Positions 50,501 to 61,199 of a stretch of DNA of 64,000 nucleotides are shown here, in pieces (the first letter of the stretch is position 1; every line of letters starts with the position of its first letter). Below the pieces are notes generated by a model that saw only the letters and a program-made list of their open reading frames with translations, made no database searches and was not told the DNA's origin. Made by a program: the position numbers and the translations under genes. The stretch is from Formicarius rufipectus (Eukaryota > Chordata > Aves > Passeriformes > Formicariidae), in contig VXAU01004757.1 of NCBI GenBank assembly GCA_013399695.1, positions 62,001 through 126,000 on the forward strand, in the 5' to 3' direction.

Positions 50501-51816
50501 CTGCACCCATCATGGACCCATCTCCAGATTTGCTGGCCATGAGAAGGTGTGGCAGAATTGGTTTCCTCTTAGCCGAGGTAACAGCAGGGCTCTGGGCAAA
50601 AGCTGGGCAACCCAACTCTGCGACAACTTTGGCCAGGATTAAGTGCATTTGCCCCCTGGAAGGGCTCTCACAGTAGCAGGAGAAAGACTATTTTAGGCTA
50701 CCCAAAAATTAATTACCAAGAGAAAGGGCTACAAGCTCCATAATTCACAGGTCTCACATTAATGATTAGCTAAGTGAACTAGCTGCCCAGTTGGTAATTT
50801 GATTCGTTGGAAAGGAAAAGGCACTCTATGGACCTTGAAAGGTTTTAGTAGAACTGTGTGTCCCAGGTCACCCTGCTTCTCCCTGCCTTCACCATCTCAT
50901 TGTCAAGCACAATTTGCCAGCCAGGTCCTGACAATAAACAGAAAGATACATTTCAAGGTTAGTAGGCAAAATTCTTGGTGGATGTCATCATGAGCCACTG
51001 TAATGATGAAATAAAGAAGATGATGGCATGGAAAGGCTTGGGGTTTTTGCTTTGTTTAGCAAATGGCACAGTGTTATTCAATTATCACCCTTCATTTATT
51101 TCACCATGATCATTAATATGTACCTGTGCTGCTAAAAGTAAGCAGAAAAGCATTCCTGGGAAGTTGTAGGATATTATTTATTGCTTGGAGGGAGAAATGA
51201 ATGGTCTGCTAAACTGTCTAGATACTGATATGTAATTTTCCAAGTCAAAGCACTGGGACAATGTGCTTGTTAATTAAAAATCACACTTTACACTTATGCT
51301 TTCTGAGGTGGGATGAAATCCAGTAAATAACTACGATTTCACTGGCTTTTTTTAATTTTTATAGAAACCATGGTCCCACTTCAGTGCTCTGGCACATAGT
51401 GCAAAGTGTAAGTAAAGGATATTCTGACCTCAAAAGAGAGATTTCAAACATATGGCCTGTGGGCCAAGTAACAATGTGTGCCACAAAGAATAAATTAAAA
51501 TCAGAGTATTTTGTCCTCTGCTGCAAGAAGTGCATTCTTGAGTGCCACTTTCGCATAGGAAGCAACAGGCTGAAGACTTTGAATTTGCACTTTAGAATGA
51601 AAAGTACTTGCCTGGTCCTTCCTCTTCACAGTCACTGCCTGAAATACAGTTATTTTGTTGAGGTCACCCATGTTAAAGTCTGCCTCTATTTTCCAACACT
51701 AAGGACAGAATCATAACTATAAAGCACATTAAAAGCTCCATCTCTTTTCCCAAATCATTCTTTCTGTATAGTCAAGAAGGTTCTGTGCATTTGTAATTTG
51801 TAGAGTACAACACTAT

Positions 51817-51953
51817 CAGTTGATGAGCTCATTTGGCTGGAGCACGGTGCTAACAAAAACAAGGTTGTGGGTTCAAGCCCCAACTGGGTCATTCACTTAA
51901 GAGCTGAACTCAGTGATCCTTGTGGGTCTCTTCCAACTCCAAATACTATGTGA
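51817..51953 (+). mobile_element. tRNA-Ile-derived SINE with CR1-like tail (TguSINE1 type)
   Basis: The head resembles tRNA-Ile. It has an A-box-like GATGAGCTCATTTGG, then GGAGCACGGTGCTAAC over the D-arm/anticodon region, AAGGTTGTGGGTTCAAGCCC with a B box, and a 3' acceptor-like end. The tail 'gaactcagtgatccttgtgg' and 'gtctcttccaactcc' followed by 'aaatactatgtga' is CR1-derived, explaining mobilisation by CR1 machinery. Songbird genomes contain exactly this architecture under the name TguSINE1, making it the best lineage marker in the window. The anticodon position appears to read AAC in place of AAT, and the acceptor stem is unpaired, so it is no working tRNA. Confidence 0.88.
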
Positions 51954-52591
51954 GCTCCTTCAGTGAAACTACTTCAAGCTTTCAAGATGTGTTTGGGACT
52001 ACCAGTACTCAGTAGTTTAACTCCAAATCACAGTTAGCAATATCGATATATATTTTTTACACAGATATTAAAAACTTCAAAGAAATTGGAAGCAGCAGCA
52101 GTAGATTAAAAAAAAATTAAATGGCATGAAAACTTAAGCTTTCTTATGCTGTAAGTACTCTCATATCATGCCATATACTAAGATAAACTTGAAAGGACTG
52201 TTCACACTGCAAGTGTTATTTCTAAACTAGAATTAACGAGCGATCACATGTTATTCTGGGCATTCTTGGTTTGCCTAAATGAGCAACGGTTAAGTGACTA
52301 AGTCTTGCTCAAATAAGACTGGACTTCCTGTGTGCAGGGAAAAAGATAAAGGTCAGTGATCAAGGGACTTAGTGCCTACAAATACAGTGTTCTGTAAATG
52401 TACTGATTAGGAAGGTTTTTCAGGTTAGGAAAATAATATGCCTGTTCATAAATTTAAAGGTGGGAAGGAATAGAAAAGGCAAAACCATTTCTGAGAGAGA
52501 TGGGAACCAAAGAAGAGCTTTCTTAAATATGGAAGGAGCACTGACTCCAAAACATAAATGCTTTTCTTTGGTTGCATAAACACATTTTTGC

Positions 52592-52632
52592 CTTTTTTGT
52601 TTTTTTGTTTTTTTGTTTTTTTGTTTTTTTTT
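52592..52632. repeat. Octamer repeat (TTTTTTTG)4
   Basis: G bases at 52,599, 52,607, 52,615 and 52,623 are spaced exactly eight apart in an otherwise pure T run, giving a regular 8-bp microsatellite. Confidence 0.9.
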
Positions 52633-55600
52633 AATTTGTCCTCAAGTTCATTATTACAGAATCTGAAGAACTCCCAAAGTTATCATCAGCAAGCCTCGGC
52701 AATGAAGAGATGCAAGTGCCACTCTTCTGACAATAAAAAGTATCATAATTGAGACAACACTGGCATGAAAAGTGAATTTATACTTATTTTTGCATCTCTG
52801 CATAGGAACACAGATATTTAAAGAACAAAACCATGCAGAGGCAACCAGTCTGAAGAAAACAAATACTGCCAAATTATTACTAGGAAAGAATTTGCCCCAA
52901 GATGATGTGTGAATGTACAGGAATATTAAAAAAAAAAAAAAAAAAGGCATAAAAATATTTTTTTTTTCAAATGGACTTCCTCAAATATCACAGCAGGAAA
53001 GAAAGAATTCCTAATAGCCTGCTCTAAATTGTTTTCTAAATTGATGTTATAAGGTGAGCTCCCATATTGGTATCCCATCATTAGGAGTTACATGAGAAAC
53101 CATGCTCAGCCCTTTCCAGGCCCTGATATATCACCTGCCCCACCACCACCCACCCCAGACTATCTATGTTATTTTTCCATTGTAAGGACTCCAAAGGACT
53201 ATCTTCAATCAAGGCATGCAATTATTTCTATGAATTTTTCTTTACAAGTACATACACATGCTTTTTTTTTAAACAAACAAAAGTTCTTACTTTTTTCACA
53301 CATAACTTTTTGTTTTATTATGCCATAATCTCCTTTCCCCTCTGAAAGCAGAACATGAATTACGCTGTTGTGTCTCAACTTGACTATTCTGTTGGGGACT
53401 CCTCAAATGGAACATGAGAGCAAGATTAATACCAAAAAAGTACAAGAAAGCAAATATCCCAGTTTATGCTATCCCTGGAAATGCAGCTGCTAAAACTGAA
53501 GTTATACAGTGAGTTTCGAGCTCCAGAATGACTCACACAAAGGGGCAGGCTGAGTTTTGACATTCAAAAACCCAAAGATAAGCCATATCCAACCCCAAAC
53601 ACAACGTGGTTGGCAAGAGTCAGAGCCATGCCCACTAATGTATTTTTATATCTATGCTCCCGCTCCAATTATTAAGGGGAGTAGAGAGGGAACATCAGAA
53701 AAAGTGCTACCCCTACTGTCCTATCCTGTGGAGCCTTCCTAGCCATCAGTCTTGTAAAATCTCTGGAAGACAACTTCAACCTCACTCATCCTGGGAGTTC
53801 CTCTCATCCTAGCAGTAAACCACTGCGAGCCACTCCCAGGCATGTCAAGACTAGTCAAAAAGTCCCAACATTAACCCCTGCAACAAGCAATGCTGTTACA
53901 ACTCCTACAGACACAAGTGCTAAAGAGGCAGCGTGTGACTTTTCTCACCCCAGACCCAGCAGGTAATTGGACTTTCCATGGATAATCCCAGCAATCAGAG
54001 AGAAAATCTCTGCCTCTAGCATGACCCATTAGCACAGAGTTCACTGATCAGTAGGTTAACATGCCATTAAAGCATCTCTCTGTGGGGCTTAGGAAGGGTC
54101 AAGAAAACTCCATCACAAAGAACAAAAATTACCTACAGAGCTAATACGTGGTTATATCAAGATCTTCATGAACAGGTCGAATTCAACTCAGAGGCTGTCC
54201 TCTTCCCTGGGGCGAGACCAGCAATATCTATAAACCTGACATTTTCTCCACATCATCCCTTCAATGTCCCTTAAATTTGCAAAATAGAAAATGTTTTACC
54301 ACATTTAATAGGAAAGCAAACAACCTAGCTCACTGTAAGGTCTGATGGATACCTTTCTGCATTAGCTACTCCCCAACACTGCACACACTTGCAGCTTACA
54401 GTCCTTGGTTATAAATGAGAGACCTTTTTTAACCTATTTGCCAACAGGTAAGCCACATTTACCCAGGGTAATGATATACACACAGAGGCAATTACAGGAG
54501 AACAGTTTATGCTCTCTAAGGACCATGCAGGTTTGGCAGTGGTAAAGCAATTATATGTTGTCTACAGTAGTAAAAGGCACAGTAATAGTAAAGTACAATA
54601 ACCTGTCAAGGCTGTGATCATCTAGGGATGTACAGTCACAACACAAACTCTGAGGATGTGGACTAATGCCTTGTCATCTACTGTGTCCGAATACACTGTG
54701 CTAAGTCCCTTTTCAACAACTATGCTTTCTCTTATTTCTTATTAGTTGCATCTTGGCCAAGATACTAGCCAAAGAACATCCATATAACCTTCAAACAGAA
54801 GCACAGATAAATTTGGGTAAGGAAGAGAGAAAAACAGAAAGTTTCATCTTGTATTTATCATTTATTTATAAACCTCAAAGAGATGTGACAGTGCTGTTCT
54901 CTATAAAATTCACTAGTTATAAGGTAGCTGATTCTTTATATTCTTTTGGTTTTTTCAATGTCCGTGTACTGAAATAGCTCTATGAGAAAACTTCTCAGCG
55001 TATTAGTTTTACTAGGGTTAGTTTTCCATTTAACATACATTTCTGTCTTACCTGTTGCATTTCCCAATGTAGTCTCTTGATGTTTCTAGTGTTTGTGGTA
55101 ACAGTGTCCAATCAAAATGTGAAATAAATGTTACACGTAGGAAATAATGACCAGCATGATCTGTAAATATAGACATGTTTTTCTACAGGTTCTTGTACAG
55201 ACTGTTTTTCTTATCTAGAAAACACTTGTCCTTTACTTGCTAAGTCTTAAATGGGTGAATAGTGGCTTATGTTACATACCCCATGCGTGCAAAACACTGG
55301 TGTTAACAAGTAAAACTAAGGATCTAATGTGAGCCCTATCTTGCATTTCCTTTTATTTGTTAGTTTGAGCCTCAAGCTTAAAGTTATTTCAACAGACTTT
55401 TGTTTTCAACACATATTCAGTATGTGTCTAACACCCTCTGAAGTTGCAAGCCACCCTCCCACTCACCCCCAAAAATCTTCAACCACTGCCAAAGTCTATA
55501 TTTTCTTAACTTAAAGAAGTAATTCCAGGGCTGTCAACTGATAAATTTCATTCAGGGAAACGCTGTGTTCTTTAAGCAACACATTAATCTTCTCTGAGCT

Positions 55601-56746
55601 AACCATAGTAAACATCAATGTTGAATTGTACAGATTTCAGATGTTGCTGCCAGGAGAGAGTTTTAGAAGAATTATCCCCTTTTTAGGTAACCTGGCTTTT
55701 AAAATTACACCATAGAATACGCAAACAAAGAAGACTAATGAACTCAGCAGCCTGTATGTATTGAGGAGGCTGTTGAGAAAGATACTGTGAGTAATGGAAA
55801 AAGGTTCATTTTTCAAAAGCTGTAGGGAGCTGCCTGTGTGAAGGTAGGCGAGGAAGAATCTCTCTTTCTCTTTGGTTATAACAGTTTGCTGTAAACAATC
55901 ATTTCCCCTCTGTTATCAGGGAATATCCTGCATGGGTGTGTGTTCTATGTCACCTTGACCAATTCATGAAGGAAGGGGAATTTTTCTCTCCTAATAAACT
56001 ACTCACCTCTCCACTTTTTAAAAAAATTACTTCTTTTTTTTTTTAAACTGAACTGTGCAATTCCATTAACTACTGTCCTGCTCCTCATAGAAAGACTGAG
56101 TATTGTCCCTGATTGCTAATGAAACAGCAGACAGAATTTTGAGCCAAACGTTTTTTCTTGTTTTCTTCTACTACAAGCGTTGCATACAGGACAGCAGAAT
56201 TGCATGTAAGTACAACCAGTACATCAAGAAACAGATGCTTTAAGCCACACCCTAGACAATACTACAAGACTATTTTAAATGACCCACACTGCTTTCAGCA
56301 GTGGAAGTAGAACTGTGTGTATTTCTTTCCTGATGCAGACTGACCTTTTCCAGCACGTTGCTAAATGAAGAGACCACACGACATTCCTCTGTAACTGTAT
56401 ACAAAATCCCCGCATGCAGAACATCTTTATGCAAAAGGCAGCACAGCACTACGCCTCAATTACAACACCAAGCTCTTGATGGAACATCCTCAAAGGACAG
56501 TGAGATGGCTGGGACACTGGAGGTAAAAGTGACACTAAATCAATTACTTACCCTCAAAAGTCTTGTTTTAAATCTGCTGCTTCCACCTTGTCGTAACATG
56601 AAGCAGGACGGCTACAGTTTAGAGAGAAGATTAAACTCAACAAGGTGGCTTTATGTAATGCTGCTTGAAGAACAGAAACATGAAATAAAATTGCCCTCAG
56701 TTCAGCCAAGATTTTTCTCACACTCCCTCTCTGTCTCTCTCTCCAG

Positions 56747-56971
56747 GACTGCTACGTAGTGGTCTATAAATACTGGCACCAACACTTGTTCAGTGCTCTC
56801 CTTGTCTATGGCACAGGTCACTGTTACTGTACACCACGGCATGGCTCACATGAAGTTCTCAGCTGCTCAGACAAAGCCATGGACTGGATCCCCACCCTGC
56901 CCGCCTGGAAATACCATGCTGCTGCCACCTGTGTTACAGATGCTGCAGGCCTTTCTTGCAGGCCCAGAAGG
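56747..56971 (+). other. Candidate internal exon, function unknown
   Basis: A long pyrimidine tract (CTCCCTCTCTGTCTCTCTCTCCAG) split over two lines of sequence ends in AG at 56,745-56,746, a textbook 3' splice site. A GC-richer block follows and ends at CAGAAGG|GTAATT, a moderate 5' splice site. The interval is 225 bases, divisible by three, and one frame is open for all 75 codons (starting D-C-Y-V-V-V-Y-K). The peptide matches nothing I recognise, a second frame is also open for about 60 codons, and no partner exon was found. It could be a lncRNA exon or chance. Confidence 0.2.
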
Positions 56972-59900
56972 GTAATTAAGAGGCTCATTTGAAAAGGAAA
57001 AAAAAAAAAAAAAAGAAAATATACAGCTTTTTGCATGCAGGTTGGAAAATGGGGTAAGGAGTAGGCTGAACTTTTGTTTCAGTCCCTTTACAGTGCACAT
57101 CTAGCTATGATTATAGAATTTAATTGCCAGGAAATGTGGATGTCAAAAACTTCTGCAAAAAACTTGTTTTCTATAAAGCAAGTTATTCAAATTGAAGAAT
57201 GTGTGTGTTTGCCACAGAATTCACACAAAAAAGAGCATTAACATAATATGGGTATTCACAGAGGGATGAAGAGTACATGTTAACATTGCATCTCAAAATT
57301 GCTGTTAGTGGTCAGGTATTAGGTAGCCAAATTCACATTTAATAATTATGCACAGCATGATAGCAGGCACATTACATCACCAGTGGCAGGAATCCACAAT
57401 GTTGCCCTTCAGTAAATAAGAATTTCAAAGTTTAAAAATACTCGAAGAAGCAGGATCGCATCTCTGAAACTACTGAGAAACTGGGCTGTTAAGAGATCAC
57501 TACTTAGAAACTAAGGGAAACTGAATATAAGATGGCAAGATCAGTACAAACAACTATGTATTTGATGCATGCCCTCAGTGTACACCATGGGACAGGCACT
57601 ACAAATGCAGATAAATGTCCTGCCTTCATCAATACATTAGATGGCATAGCTGGGAGTTTTTATCAAAGTCAAATATAAAACATATCATAACAGCATTAAC
57701 ACTAAGAGCTACAGGGGTTTATCTTGTAATTGGTGTTTTCTTGAGGTAGCTTGTGACCATGAAACTCTCTTTGCCCTCTGCACTTTCCCCAGGACAATAT
57801 CTATACATAAATCCTAGTCTGTTCCAAGTCTTACAGGACCATCAAGCTTGTGTGATTAGACAGTAAGATTTCTGTAGGTGCTGGCACAGCCTGGCATAAT
57901 CCAGTGGCGAGCACACCTTTCAGATCAACACCCAGGTCATGACCACTTCTTATTTATCCATTTGCAGCTCTGTCAAAGGAAGAAGTTTAAATAGTAAGTT
58001 TGGAACAAAACAGAAATTTCATCTCCTGCATCTAAATTTAAAGATATGCTAAGTCTTACTGATTTCCATTACTTAAATCAACAACAGCTTTTGGAAGTGC
58101 TTTTAGGACCTTGTTCACATACTTAGGGCTTTCATTCTTTCATTCAATTTATTTATCTTTACTGCACAACTCGAAAAACTAAGACGATCATTAGTAATAC
58201 AGCACAGTCAAAGTTGGCTTTGTTTAAACTGATACTGTGTATAAAATCTTGGTTTGGAAGTTTGTCACTGATGCCACAGAAACCTTTCTGTATTAAAATG
58301 AAAATAAATTTTGATGACACGAGTAATTTCTAAGCCTTGGTGAACTGCCAGATGCATAGTCTTCTAAACAAATTTACTCATTACAAATTTCTCAGTCATA
58401 AAGCTCCTGCACATAGCTCTCGTCCTCAGTAATGTACACAGCAGTTTCATAGTATCATTCCATCAAATTTTCAAGCTGCCACAAACAAATCCCTGAAAAA
58501 ACCAGAAACTGGAGTGATTCAATAAAACTGAGCAAGCAATTGAAGTATTTATCATAGTTTATGTGTAGTATTATGTCAAAAACTTATTCTTGGACATTTA
58601 CACCAGTGAAACAGAGAATTATCATAGATTTTTTAAAATTTATACAGAAGTCCATTTTAATGAAACATGCACATTCCTGTACTTCTGTAAACAAATATAC
58701 AGCATCACTTTACCGAACCACATCACTATCACATGACACAAAAGAAAAAAGATGATGTGTGAACAAGAGCAAGAGAAGGACACCACAACTACACTTGTTA
58801 GTGATGGCTCATGCTATAACAATACATTTATTTGCCATTGCACATGCAGAGGGGCTACATCACAGGTGACAAAGCACACAAGTATCACTGACTTCAAATG
58901 ATACAAGGACAGGGACTCAGCAAAAAATAAGAACTTAGCATGCTGGAAAACTCTGACGGCACTGAAAGGATGACTATCGGAGGGGGGCAAGGGAGGAAAA
59001 GCAGTGTTAGCCCAACATTAAAGAGAAAAAGACCTAGTTTTTTTTTAATAAAAGGTCAAGAGAACCTCTTAAAACAAGTAGCATCCCAGCGGTAGAAATG
59101 GTAGCATACATTAAAATCTCACGGCTTACATGTGCATAATATAGAAGAATTATAAGAATTGAACACTAATGTTGGTCACCCTAATGTTTCCTAAAGTTTC
59201 TGAAATCCTCCAATAAAATTTTCAGTAACAGGAGAGTTTGGAGGAAATGCAAATTATGATTTTTTAAGTCCTTTCCTACTAGGAAGTTAGTAGATTCTTT
59301 CCTACTCCGATCACTGAAGTCAGTGTGACAAACCATGACATACAAAGTGAAACACATGCAAAGTTTAGCTGAATCACAGCCTTCAGTTTGTGAAAGAAGA
59401 ATGCTAGCTCAAGAAAATATGAATTTATTACTACTGCTTTTTTGCTTGCATTTTGCATACCCAGCAACTCTACAATTTGATAATGAGACAGTTGTTTCCA
59501 CATCACTTGAGCTCAAAGTCTTAAAATGCAATCTGGTTAGCCCTAAATCTAAGACTAACATTAATATCAATGAAAGGTAACAGGCTTACTTGAAATATGA
59601 CAACACTATCATAAATTTTAAAAGGCTGTTATAGTTAAATAAGTTAATCTCCACAGGACACAGAATGGTATATGAACTTATGGACCAGCATAATTCCAAA
59701 ATGACACTTTAGCAAGATGAATAATATCAAAGTTTCATAATCACCAGTCTCACTTAAAGAACGGAAAAACCTGCTGAATGAAGTAACTTGAAAAAAAGAA
59801 AAACAGTAGTGTGAAAGATTTATTTGGAAAGAAAGAAAGGAATGCACCCACTAGTAAGGAAAAATTATTTCCAGTAATGCTATAAAACTGAAAGATTGCA

Positions 59901-60559
59901 GCAGACTCTAAAATTCAAATTGTGCCCAGAAGCCTGAATTTCTGCAACTATAAACCAGTTTAAATACTGAAAAATATTCCAAATATTCTGTGTATTTTTA
60001 AAAGCATCTTGTTCTATTTTCTTTCATTACATCAGTTATGATACAGTGAGTTATGCCAAAAGTTCTGAAACCACAAAATAGCTTTAAAAGTCTGCAAGAT
60101 TACTTTTAAATCTTTTGAAAACTACCTTAACATATTGTGCCTCAACAAACATTCAAACACCTTATATAAAATTTCATTACCATATGAAAATCTCCATCTG
60201 TGTCTCCATGGTACACTCTAGTTCTATCCATATAATGAATAAGTGAATTTTATCCTCGATTAAATGAAGACTTCTTCCTTGGCAATTCCTGCCAAACAGG
60301 GAAAGAAATCTACGCTAAAAGCCAAATGTATATTATAAATTGATCCTGTAGGTTAAAAAAGCCTGTGAGGCTTGCAGACCTAAATCTGTCCAAAGTTCTA
60401 CTAACAGTTGACTTGTTTGTCTAACTCTACTGAGCATTTTCACATAAGATACCTCCTGTGTTAGTCACAAGTAGCTTAAAAGCTACTTTTCAGACTTTAT
60501 ACAAACTAATTGCATGTTTATTTGTTTCTGTCTGTGTAATGGTTATGTTTTCATACTTA

Positions 60560-61195
60560 GAAAGACTCATGGCTGTTTTGGAGCAAGAAATGAGGCAAGG
60601 AAGGCAAGAAACAGACATGGCTGAGGGGAACCTGCTGGTCATATTAAAGGAAAAGAAGCAAATTCACAGGCAGTGTAAACAAGAACAGGTAACCTGGGAA
60701 GAGTATAAAGATGAATTTCTGTTGTGTTAGGAAGTGATGAGGCCAAGGCGAAGCTGGAACTGAACCTGGCAAGGGACTCAAAGAATAATAGGAAGGAAGG
60801 GCTCCTATAGGTATGTTAACCAGAAATGGGAGGTCAGAGAAGGTGCACCTACCCAATAAATAATGCTGGAAAACTGGTAACAATAGGTGAGAAGAAGGCT
60901 GAGGTACTTAACAACATTTTTAGCCCAAGTCTTCAAAGGCAACCTTTCATCCCACACCTGTCAAGTGGATGGACAGAGGATAGGGAGGGGGGAGCTGAAT
61001 GCTTCCCACTGTGACTAAAGATCAGATTCATGACCATCTGAGGAACCTGAATGTACATCAGTCTATGATGAGATGTATTCCAGGCTGACGTACTTGCCAA
61101 GCCACTCGATATGATATTTGAAAAGTCATGCCAGGCAGGTCAAGTCCCAGGTGACTGAAGAAGGGAAAGCATTGCACTCATCTTTAAACATTGTA
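60560..61195 (+). mobile_element. CR1 LINE ORF2 internal fragment (broken)
   Basis: Translated pieces in order resemble the CR1 ORF2 protein between its endonuclease and reverse transcriptase domains: KQEQVTWEEYKDEF, then KAKLELNLARDSKNNRK, then NAGKLVTIGEKKAEVLNN, then DQIHDHLRNLNVHQSM, then a FEKSCQAGQVPGD-like end. The pieces lie in at least three reading frames, with a stop at 60,728 and further stops near 60,795, so the ORF is dead. The catalytic reverse transcriptase block that should follow is absent, as is the CR1 3' end. It is thus an internal remnant, unlike typical 5'-truncated copies. Confidence 0.9.
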
Positions 61196-61199
61196 CTCA

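Larger units (their letters stand above)
39970..51810. other. AT-rich non-coding DNA
   Basis: Close to 12 kb hold no recognisable gene. Notable contents are microsatellites, a possible CR1 end at 45.3 kb, an A/C-rich tract and a 37-bp duplication at 47 kb, and two GC-richer patches (41,880-42,150 and 50,420-50,690) where both strands are open over 60-150 codons without matching any protein I know. The block at about 50,995-51,290 is repeat-free with many homeodomain-like words and could be another conserved element, on weaker grounds than the 35-38 kb pair. Confidence 0.55.
51960..60550. other. AT-rich non-coding DNA
   Basis: No gene is recognisable in this stretch. It holds poly-A and poly-T runs (for example 52,928-52,945 and 57,000-57,014), a T7G repeat, a pyrimidine-rich stretch leading into a candidate exon at 56,747, and short chance open frames. 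The block at about 52,215-52,330 is repeat-free but has no diagnostic feature. Confidence 0.55.

Noticed and set aside
51817..51895. tRNA-Ile gene
   Set aside because: The acceptor stem does not pair, the anticodon region is altered, and a CR1-like tail follows, so it is a SINE.
56358..56759. 133-codon plus-strand open frame
   Set aside because: No domain is visible, it is in a different frame from the candidate exon downstream, and it reads through that exon's pyrimidine tract.
60458..60730. 90-codon open frame as a gene
   Set aside because: Its second half is the CR1 ORF2 remnant and the first half is unrelated upstream DNA.
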